This document shows, piece after piece, positions 23,481 to 29,600 of a DNA stretch of 29,600 nt. Each line of letters starts with the position of its first letter. The stretch's first letter is position 1. Both the position numbers and the translations under genes were made by a program. The DNA comes from Magnetococcales bacterium (GTDB lineage: Bacteria > Pseudomonadota > Magnetococcia > Magnetococcales > Magnetaquicoccaceae), in assembly GCA_015229095.1 (NCBI GenBank), contig JADGCE010000001.1, positions 1 to 29,600 on the forward strand, in the 5' to 3' direction. The notes below the pieces were generated by a model. That model did no database searches, was not told the DNA's origin, and saw only the letters and a list, made by a program, of their open reading frames with translations.

Positions 23481-24028
23481 TAAAACCATTTTTTGGTGCG
23501 TTCGTTCAGACGCACCAACACCCGATCCGTAATATCAATCGACCCTGCCGCAAACAACACCTGTCCCTTGCCAAAAATCACCGTAAACCCCTCCTCCCGA
23601 CCGATCTCTTCGATCACTTTCAGCAGGGCCTCGGTAATTTTTTTGGTCCAGCGACCGTTCTCCCGGTCGATGGCTGCCTGATTGTCCTCCACCAACCTTT
23701 GGTAATCCCGCAGTTTACTGCGCATTTCCCCCTCCTGGTCCGGGGCTGCGTCCGTGCGAGCCACTCCTTTGCGCTTTTTGGCGTCGGCCTTCATCTCCTT
23801 GATCTCCGCTTCCATGCTGCTGACCTCTTGCTGTTTGGCCGCCAATTTTTTTTGCAGAATGTCCCGTGCCTGTTTGGCGGCGTCGGAGGCCGCCATGGCC
23901 CTGGGCACATCCACAAAAGCCAGCTTGTAGGACTCGGCCCAGGCCGAACTGCACAGCAGGCCGACTGACACCAGCACGGCCAACACGGCTCCGTATAACG
24001 GCATCGACAGAGAGGACGGTTTGATCAT
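23480..24028 (-). CDS. skp: Periplasmic chaperone Skp/OmpH family
   Basis: 182 residues from ATG 24028 (AAAGGG about seven bases upstream); the frame reaches 24094 but would then overlap bamA. Signal sequence: LYGAVLAVLVSVGLLCSSAWA, cleaved before ESYKLAFVD. Mature protein: beta segment KLAFVDVPRAMAASDAAK, then a long charged coiled coil (residues ~55-125, such as KKLAAKQQEVSSMEAEIKEM), and a closing beta part VIFGKGQVLFAAGSIDITD. This is the trimeric jellyfish-shaped chaperone that carries unfolded outer membrane proteins to BAM. It follows bamA by 37 bases, the standard order. Confidence 0.9.
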   Translation of the reverse strand: MIKPSSLSMPLYGAVLAVLVSVGLLCSSAWAESYKLAFVDVPRAMAASDAAKQARDILQKKLAAKQQEVSSMEAEIKEMKADAKKRKGVARTDAAPDQEGEMRSKLRDYQRLVEDNQAAIDRENGRWTKKITEALLKVIEEIGREEGFTVIFGKGQVLFAAGSIDITDRVLVRLNERTKKWF

Positions 24029-24065
24029 CAATGACCCTTTCCCCGGCAAAAAAAGTGGCGAATCG

Positions 24066-26354
24066 TCACAGCGATGAACCGATTGAAAAATCAAAGACCC
24101 GCGTTTTGTCGTTGGACTCTTTCACGACAGGGGTGCTCAAAGTGAAACGCAACGGCCCAAAGGGGGAATTCCAATGCACGCCCATGCCGGAAGAGACCCG
24201 TATCCCGCCCGCATCCAGGAGAGTCGACGCCAAATCCGGATCCCCCAAAAAGCCGGTATCCACGAAAGCCAATCCCCGTACCCCTTTGTCAGAGAGGCCC
24301 AACAGAGGAAAATAGAGCTCCGTATTGAGTTGTTCAAAATGCGTACCCCCGTAAGCATCCCCTTCCGTCGTCCGTGGGCCAACGCCGGCCGGCATAAAGC
24401 CCCGCAAGGAACTGCTGCCCCCCAGGAAAAAGCGCTCGAAAATCGGAATGTTGCTCCCCATGCCATCCTCAACCCCCAGACGTCCGCGCAGATGCCCCAC
24501 CCACTCCCGACCACTATCCAACGGATAATAGAGATGGTGATCCGTCATCAGACGTACAAAACGGACATCCCCACCCAGACCCGCCAATTCGGTGGTGAGA
24601 CGGTGGGTGCGTCCTTCGGTGGGCAGCAGGCGATTGTCCACATTGTCCCAGGTCAGGGTATTGCTCACCGTCGATTGCAGGAAGGGGCTGAGCTCCTCCT
24701 GTTCCCGGAGTATCCTCGAAGGGCGCCCGACACCGGTATAATGCACCTCCGTCTCGGCCAGACGATAGGAGATCACATCACCCAAACGGTCAGAGATGGG
24801 AAATCCCAGATTGACGGCACCCCCCATCGATTTTTCCCGAATCGAGGAGAGCCGCGATTGATCCAGATCCCGTTTGTACACGTCGAACCCGGCACTCAAC
24901 CGCTTGTCCATGAAATAGGGTTCGGTAAAAGAGACATTGTACTCGGTCTTCACCCCGGAGTGGGCCAGGGAAAAGACCATCCGCTGTCCCTTGCCCAAAA
25001 AGTTGTTCTGGCTGATGCTGGCCATACCCAACAGATTTTCCTGGCTGGAATAACCACCGCCCACGGTAAAGGTGCCGGTCGGCTTTTCGGTCACCTTGAT
25101 CTTGACATCCACCAACTCGGAATCCCCGGAAGGCGGCGTCGTCACATCAATGCTCTCGAAAAAATTCAAAGACTGCAACTTGGACTTGGCAGCGCGCATC
25201 CGGGAGGCGGAAAAACGATCACCCTCCACCAGAGATATCTCGCGGCGGATCACATTATCCTGGGTGCGGGTGTTGCCAGAGACCTCCACACGATTGACAT
25301 AGACCCGCTTGCCCTTGCTGACCCGAAATATCATCCCCACTGAGCCCGTTTCATCGTTGATCATGCGTTCCGGCTTGATATCCAGGAAGGCATAGCCAAA
25401 ATCGCCGATCAAATCGGTCAACTTTTCCACCGACTCCCGCACCTTCTGCTGGGAATACCACTCCCCCTCCGTCACCTTGAGCACCTTGTACAGATCGGCT
25501 TCGGGCAACTCGTTAAAATCCCCCGCGATCTGGACGGCTCCCACCTTGTATCGATTGCCCTCGTAGACGGTATGGGTCACCAGAAACGCCTGCCGGTCCG
25601 GGGTCAACTCAGCCACGGAGGAGTCCACCCGCACACGGGCATAGCCGTGATCCAGATAAATATTGCGCAACTGCGACTGGTCAAACAGCAATTTTTCCCG
25701 GTCGTAAGCATCCGTTTCCGTATACCAGGAGAGCCAGTCACTGGGCTGAATCAACAATTTTTTGATCAACTCCTTGCTGGTCAGCCCATGATTGCCGATA
25801 ATCCGCACATCCTGAACCTTGGATTTTTCCCCCTCCCGGATCTGAAACACCAGATCCACCTGGTTGTTGTCCATGGCTTTGACCTGCAGCTCAATGGTGG
25901 CCAAAAACAACCCTTTGATCCGATAGGCCTGGCGCAAGGCGGAGAGATCCCGCTCGCTCTTGGCCCGGTCATAGAGGGCATGTTCCTTGGTTCCCACCAC
26001 CTTTTTGAGCTCATCGGCACTGAATGCATCATTGCCCTCAAAGGTGACCGCATGGACCATGGGATTTTCCACAACCCGCACCACCAGGGTATCATCCCCC
26101 TCCTGGGAGAGATCGACATCCCTGAAAAAGCCCGTGGCAAACAGGGCGTTCAAACTGTTGCGAATGGCCTCCGGGTTAAAGGGACCGCCCACCTCCAGCT
26201 TGAGATAGCTGCGCACAGTGTCCGGCTCAATCCTCTGTGATCCCTCTATCTGGATATGCCTGACGGTGGATGCCGCCGCCAATGCCGGGAGCACTCCCAA
26301 CAGGCACAACAGGCCACCCGCCACCCATCCATGCAAATTTCGTTTATAATTCAT
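24066..26354 (-). CDS. bamA: Outer membrane protein assembly factor BamA
   Basis: 762 residues, the Omp85 core of the BAM complex. Signal sequence KRNLHGWVAGGLLCLLGVLPALAAA, then five POTRA repeats over residues ~28-420 (for example VRHIQIEGSQRIEPDTVRSY, and VNRVEVSGNTRTQDNVIRRE) and a 16-strand barrel. Loop-6 region reads FERFFLGGSSSLRGF, with LRGF in place of the more common VRGF. The C-terminus ends in DFSIGSSL rather than an aromatic residue. ATG 26354 has GGTGGATTC upstream; ATG 26378 is in frame but has no RBS. A good promoter lies just upstream, so bamA heads the operon through skp, fabZ and the lpx genes. Confidence 0.96.
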   Translation of the reverse strand: MNYKRNLHGWVAGGLLCLLGVLPALAAASTVRHIQIEGSQRIEPDTVRSYLKLEVGGPFNPEAIRNSLNALFATGFFRDVDLSQEGDDTLVVRVVENPMVHAVTFEGNDAFSADELKKVVGTKEHALYDRAKSERDLSALRQAYRIKGLFLATIELQVKAMDNNQVDLVFQIREGEKSKVQDVRIIGNHGLTSKELIKKLLIQPSDWLSWYTETDAYDREKLLFDQSQLRNIYLDHGYARVRVDSSVAELTPDRQAFLVTHTVYEGNRYKVGAVQIAGDFNELPEADLYKVLKVTEGEWYSQQKVRESVEKLTDLIGDFGYAFLDIKPERMINDETGSVGMIFRVSKGKRVYVNRVEVSGNTRTQDNVIRREISLVEGDRFSASRMRAAKSKLQSLNFFESIDVTTPPSGDSELVDVKIKVTEKPTGTFTVGGGYSSQENLLGMASISQNNFLGKGQRMVFSLAHSGVKTEYNVSFTEPYFMDKRLSAGFDVYKRDLDQSRLSSIREKSMGGAVNLGFPISDRLGDVISYRLAETEVHYTGVGRPSRILREQEELSPFLQSTVSNTLTWDNVDNRLLPTEGRTHRLTTELAGLGGDVRFVRLMTDHHLYYPLDSGREWVGHLRGRLGVEDGMGSNIPIFERFFLGGSSSLRGFMPAGVGPRTTEGDAYGGTHFEQLNTELYFPLLGLSDKGVRGLAFVDTGFLGDPDLASTLLDAGGIRVSSGMGVHWNSPFGPLRFTLSTPVVKESNDKTRVFDFSIGSSL

Positions 26355-26410
26355 ATTGAATCCACCAGCCATCACCATTGAAGAGCGAGCGACGCACTGC
26401 TCAGGCTAAG

Positions 26411-26438
26411 AGTATACAAATTTTCAATTTTATCGCAA
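26411..26438 (-). promoter_or_regulatory. Promoter for the bamA/lipid A operon
   Basis: On the minus strand: -35 TTGCGA (26438-26433), a 16-base AT-rich spacer, and -10 TATACT (26416-26411). Both boxes are close to sigma-70 consensus, and this is the only AT-rich island in the gap. The transcript would start near 26404, about 50 bases before ATG 26354. Confidence 0.65.
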
Positions 26439-26469
26439 GTAACCTTGGATGCTCCGGCCACTTTACCAC

Positions 26470-26493
26470 CCCGCACCCTCTGGAGGGTGCGGG
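26470..26493. terminator. Hairpin downstream of ettA
   Basis: A perfect 11-bp inverted repeat (CCCGCACCCTC, two-base loop, GAGGGTGCGGG), 49 bases after the ettA stop and upstream of the bamA promoter. No T tract follows on the minus strand, so it may be a weak or Rho-assisted terminator. A second inverted repeat, CAGCGG with CCGCTG, lies at 26506-26533 between it and ettA. Confidence 0.5.
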
Positions 26494-26542
26494 CAGAGGG
26501 TGCATCAGCGGCTGTGCGACCCAAGAACCGCTGACACGCGCA

Positions 26543-28222
26543 TCAACGGGTCAACTTTTTGAACCGCACCCGATGGGGCTGGTCAGCCGCCGCACCCAGG
26601 CGCGCCTTGCGGTCGGCGGCATACTCTTGATAATTCCCTTCAAAAAAGATGACTTGTGCATCATCTTCAAAGGCCAGAATATGGGTGACCACCCGATCCA
26701 AAAACCAACGATCGTGGGAAACCACAACCGCACTGCCCGCGAATCCGGCAATCGCCTCCTCCAGGGCACGCAGGGTCTCCACATCCAGGTCATTGGTCGG
26801 CTCGTCCAACAGCAGGAGGTTGCCACCACTCTTGACCACCCGGGCCAAATGCACCCGATTGCGCTCGCCACCGGACAAAAATTTGACTTTTTTCTGCTGA
26901 TCCGCACCTTTAAAGTTAAACCAGGAGACATAGGAGCGGGAATTGATCTCCCGCCCCCCCAAATCCAACATCTCCTGTCCATCGGAAATGACATCCCAGA
27001 CGGTTTTGTCCGGATCCAGACCGGCCCGACTTTGGTCGATATGAGCCAGTTGCACCGTCTCGCCCAGGGTCAACCGACCCCCGTCCGGCTTTTCCGCACC
27101 GGTCAGCAGCCGCAACAGGGTGCTCTTGCCCGCACCGTTGCCGCCGATAACGCCCAAAATACCGCCCCTGGGCAGACGAAAAGTGAGATTATCCATGAGC
27201 AGACGGTCACCAAACCCTTTGCAAAGCCCCTCTGCCTCAATCACCAGATCCCCCAGACGGGGTCCGGACGGGATGAACAGGCTGTTGGTTTCCCGCCGCT
27301 GCTCGCGGGACTCCGCCGCCAACGTTTCGTAGGCGTGGATGCGGGCCTTGTTTTTGGTCTGACGGGCCTGGGGTGATGCCCGCACCCAGCTCAACTCATC
27401 CTGCAAGCGCCGCCGCCGGGCGTCATCCTCCCGCTTTTCCTGAGCCAGACGCTGCTCTTTCTGCTCCATCCAGGAGGTATAATTGCCCTTCCAGGGAATG
27501 CCCTGGCCGCGATCCAGCTCCAGGATCCAACCCGCCACATTGTCCAGGAAATAGCGGTCATGGGTCACCGCCACCACCATACCCGGATAGTTTTGCAAAA
27601 ACTGCTCCAACCAGGCGACCGAATCCGCATCCAAATGGTTGGTGGGTTCGTCCAGCAACAAAATATCCGGGGTCGAAAGAAGCAGACGGCAGAGGGCAAC
27701 CCGGCGTTTTTCCCCTCCGGAGAGGGTGGTGACATCCGCATCCCAGGGTGGCAGGCGCAGGGCATCTGCGGCAATTTCCAGCTTGCGATCCAGTTCCCAA
27801 CCATCCAGTCGATCGATCGTCTCCTGCAGCTCCCCCTGTTCGTGAATCAAGGCATCCATCTCCGCATCGGACATCGGCTCGGCAAATTGCAGGGAGAGGG
27901 CATTGTAGCGGTCCAACAAGGCCTTGACGGCTGCCACCCCCTCCTCCACATTGCCCCGCACCCCCTTGTGCGGATTGAGCTCCGGCTCCTGCGAGAGAAA
28001 ACCGGCGCGCAACCCTGCCGCAATTTTGGCCTCGCCGGTAAATTCCCGATCCTCCCCGGCCATGATACGCAACAGGCTGGATTTACCCGAACCATTCAAC
28101 CCCAACACCCCGATCTTGGCACCCGGAAAGAAGGAGAGGGAGATATCCTGGAGAATCACACGCTTGGGTGGGACAACCTTCGTCACCCGATGCATGGTAT
28201 AAACATATTGAGGGTTTGCCAT
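26543..28222 (-). CDS. ettA: Energy-dependent translational throttle protein EttA (ABC-F)
   Basis: 559-residue ABC-F ATPase. The family binds the ribosomal E site and gates entry of 70S initiation complexes into elongation according to the ATP/ADP ratio. Two ABC cassettes: Walker A GLNGSGKSS and GGNGAGKST, signatures TLSGGEKRRVAL and LSGGERNRVHLAR, Walker B LLLLDEPTNHLD and LLLLDEPTNDLD. The arm and the charged P-site tRNA-interaction linker (WMEQKEQRLAQEKREDDARR) between the cassettes mark EttA. No membrane domain. ATG 28222 (MANPQYVYTMHRVTKV is the classical N-terminus) has GGAG eight bases upstream, lying in the last codons of ilvE. Gap to ilvE is 5 bases. Confidence 0.96.
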   Translation of the reverse strand: MANPQYVYTMHRVTKVVPPKRVILQDISLSFFPGAKIGVLGLNGSGKSSLLRIMAGEDREFTGEAKIAAGLRAGFLSQEPELNPHKGVRGNVEEGVAAVKALLDRYNALSLQFAEPMSDAEMDALIHEQGELQETIDRLDGWELDRKLEIAADALRLPPWDADVTTLSGGEKRRVALCRLLLSTPDILLLDEPTNHLDADSVAWLEQFLQNYPGMVVAVTHDRYFLDNVAGWILELDRGQGIPWKGNYTSWMEQKEQRLAQEKREDDARRRRLQDELSWVRASPQARQTKNKARIHAYETLAAESREQRRETNSLFIPSGPRLGDLVIEAEGLCKGFGDRLLMDNLTFRLPRGGILGVIGGNGAGKSTLLRLLTGAEKPDGGRLTLGETVQLAHIDQSRAGLDPDKTVWDVISDGQEMLDLGGREINSRSYVSWFNFKGADQQKKVKFLSGGERNRVHLARVVKSGGNLLLLDEPTNDLDVETLRALEEAIAGFAGSAVVVSHDRWFLDRVVTHILAFEDDAQVIFFEGNYQEYAADRKARLGAAADQPHRVRFKKLTR

Positions 28223-28227
28223 CTTTG

Positions 28228-29160
28228 TCACTCCACCCAAGTCAACCAGTCCCGATGGGCAGGCTGACGACCGTGAACCACGTCAAAAAAACGCTCCTGG
28301 ATCTGTTTGGTCACCGCGCCTGCCCGCCCGATCCCAATCGGTCGCCCATCCAACTCACGAATCGGGGTGATTTCAGCCGCCGTTCCCGTGAAAAAGGCCT
28401 CTTCCGCAATCCACACTTCATCTCTGGGAAACCGCTGTTCCCGCACGGGAATGCCCATCTCTGCCGCCAACTGAATCACGGTATCCCGTGTGATCCCCTC
28501 CAGAGCCGAATCCAGGGGTGGGGTCAGCAGCGTGCCGTTGCGGTGGAGAATAAAAATATTTTCCCCGGACCCCTCGGCCACATACCCCTCGGTATCCAGC
28601 AACAAGGCCTCATCAAAGCCACTGGCCAGCGCTTCCGTCTTGGCCAGCACAGAGTTGGGATAGTTGCCCACGGATTTTGCCCGGGTCATGGTGACGTTGG
28701 GATGGTGGCGGGTGTAGGAAGAGGTTTTGACACGAATGCCATTGGCCATTCCCTCTTCCCCCAGATAGGCCCCCCACGACCAGGCGGCCACCGCCACGCG
28801 CACCCGACAGGCGGCCGGATTCAATCCCATACCCTCCGCCCCGTAAAAGATGATGGGGCGAATATAACCGGAATCCAGCTGGTTGGCCCGTATCACCTGC
28901 AAACAGGCCGCCGTCACCTCCTGGATCGTAAAGGGCACCTTCATGGCCAGGATATGCGCCGAACGAAACAGCCGCTCGATGTGCTCCTGGAGACGAAAAA
29001 CGGCTGGGCCCGCATCGGTGGCATAACAGCGAATCCCCTCAAAAACCCCAAACCCATAGTGCAACGTATGGGTCAGGAGGTGTACCCTGGCCTCCCGCCA
29101 CTCGACCCACTGGCCATCCATCCATATTTTTCCATCACGATCCTCCATGGAATGACTCAT
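28228..29160 (-). CDS. ilvE: Branched-chain amino acid aminotransferase
   Basis: 310-residue fold-type IV PLP aminotransferase for the last step of Leu, Ile and Val synthesis. Motifs: HTLHYGFGVFEGIRCY, YIRPIIFYG, the PLP Lys in TRAKSVGNYPNSVLAK, DEALLLDTEGYVAEGSGENIF, GITRDTVIQLAAEMGI and EAFFTGTAAEITPI. ATG 29160 gives a normal N-terminus; ATG 29148 (MEDRDGK) is an alternative, and neither has a strong RBS. It heads a two-gene unit with ettA. No confident promoter or attenuator was found upstream. Confidence 0.95.
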   Translation of the reverse strand: MSHSMEDRDGKIWMDGQWVEWREARVHLLTHTLHYGFGVFEGIRCYATDAGPAVFRLQEHIERLFRSAHILAMKVPFTIQEVTAACLQVIRANQLDSGYIRPIIFYGAEGMGLNPAACRVRVAVAAWSWGAYLGEEGMANGIRVKTSSYTRHHPNVTMTRAKSVGNYPNSVLAKTEALASGFDEALLLDTEGYVAEGSGENIFILHRNGTLLTPPLDSALEGITRDTVIQLAAEMGIPVREQRFPRDEVWIAEEAFFTGTAAEITPIRELDGRPIGIGRAGAVTKQIQERFFDVVHGRQPAHRDWLTWVE

Positions 29161-29538
29161 CTCGCAAAACCCCCGTCCGGCCCTCTCGTGTTGTTGGGTC
29201 CACGGGATATCCTTGTGACACCCCGCTCACTCTCTTTAATATTCGGCAGGAAAAGAAAAATCCCTCGCCATGCCCTCCCGCACAGATACCCAGTCATTTG
29301 GTATCGGACTTGCTTTCTACCCCACCGTGGCAGTCCACACGGACGGCCCCCTACCCGTGACACCCAACTGGAGTCCAGAGTCCCGTGAACGATACCCGCC
29401 CGCATTATGAAACGCCTTGCTCCATGCCGCCTCCGGGATGGGCCTCTGTGAGAAGGGCATACCGTACCGATCTTGACAACGAAGCCCCTGCCGCAGAGCG
29501 ACCCGCCCATCACCCTCTGGAAGGGATATTAGAACAGC
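29161..29538. other. Unassigned intergenic region upstream of ilvE
   Basis: About 380 bases with no convincing gene, RNA gene or terminator. A 118-codon minus-strand frame (29157-29513) ends in an ATGA overlap with ilvE, but it is Arg/Gly/Cys-rich and matches nothing recognisable. An isolated TTGACA at 29473-29478 has no -10 at the right distance. Confidence 0.4.
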
Positions 29539-29600
29539 ATGCCTGGACAAAAGGCAACCATGTTTCCACGCCGGCGCCCATGGATGGTAGCGCTCCCCGG
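29539..29600 (+). CDS. Possible start of a gene running off the right edge
   Basis: ATG 29539 opens a frame that stays open to the window end (MPGQKATMFPRRRPWMVALP). An in-frame TAG lies just upstream, and GGAAGGG lies about 13 bases before the ATG. A second in-frame ATG at 29560 gives MFPRRRPWMVALP, the charged-then-hydrophobic pattern of a signal or anchor sequence. Too short to identify. It would be divergent from ilvE. Confidence 0.25.
   Translation, partial: MPGQKATMFPRRRPWMVALP

Noticed and set aside
28168..29388. 406-codon plus-strand open frame over ilvE
   Set aside because: Antisense to a conserved gene; its composition is not protein-like.
29473..29478. TTGACA as a -35 box for a rightward gene
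   Set aside because: The sequence 16-18 bases downstream is GC-rich and has no -10-like hexamer.
29157..29513. 118-codon minus-strand frame ending in ATGA overlap with ilvE
   Set aside because: The overlap is tempting, but the product is Arg/Gly/Cys-rich, has no RBS or known motif, and is probably chance.

Overview
The window looks like a GC-rich Gram-negative chromosome. It carries a complete outer-membrane/lipid A block: bamA, skp, fabZ, lpxA, lpxI, a gnnA-like dehydrogenase, lpxB and a thioredoxin. LpxI instead of LpxH, a bamE lipoprotein divergent from a ubiquinol-cytochrome c chaperone, and a PPi-type phosphofructokinase all point to Alphaproteobacteria in the broad sense. The abundance of CHAT, STAND, WD40 and cyclase signalling proteins would suit a deep-branching lineage such as Magnetococcales, but that placement is inference.

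Layout. (1) 3-1796 (+): DnaK, 5' end outside the window, closed by a strong intrinsic terminator. (2) 1938-3599 (+): a hybrid sensor histidine kinase with an RsbRD-like N-terminus, visibly richer in A+T than its surroundings. (3) 3801-5027 (-): PPi-dependent phosphofructokinase. (4) 5103-14785 (-): a tightly packed five-gene signalling cluster. In transcription order it encodes a membrane PP2C phosphatase with a periplasmic Tll0287/DUF3365-type CxxCH sensor (SiaA-like), a SiaC phospho-switch protein, a class III nucleotide cyclase with a SiaD-like N-terminus, a degenerate-CHAT/STAND/TPR protein, and a protein with periplasmic WD40 repeats, one membrane segment and a cytoplasmic P-loop ATPase. 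(5) 14856-17398 (-): bamE, an MTA/MTI-type phosphorylase and an MTA/SAH deaminase, coupled. (6) 17514-18721 (+): ubiquinol-cytochrome c chaperone and a CopD-family membrane protein. (7) 18768-26354 (-): the envelope/lipid A operon behind a clear promoter upstream of bamA; lpxD is missing from its usual place. (8) 26543-29160 (-): ilvE and ettA. (9) 29161-29600: mostly unassigned, with a possible partial gene leaving the right edge.

The most interesting part is region 4. It looks like a Sia-type partner-switching cascade (phosphatase to SiaC to cyclase) in which the usual diguanylate cyclase is replaced by a class III cyclase, the SiaB kinase is absent, and two large P-loop proteins of unusual design are attached: a pseudo-CHAT STAND protein and an inside-out WD40 ATPase. 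The order, short gaps and overlap support a shared role. The signal sensed, the nucleotide made and the output are not visible from the sequence.
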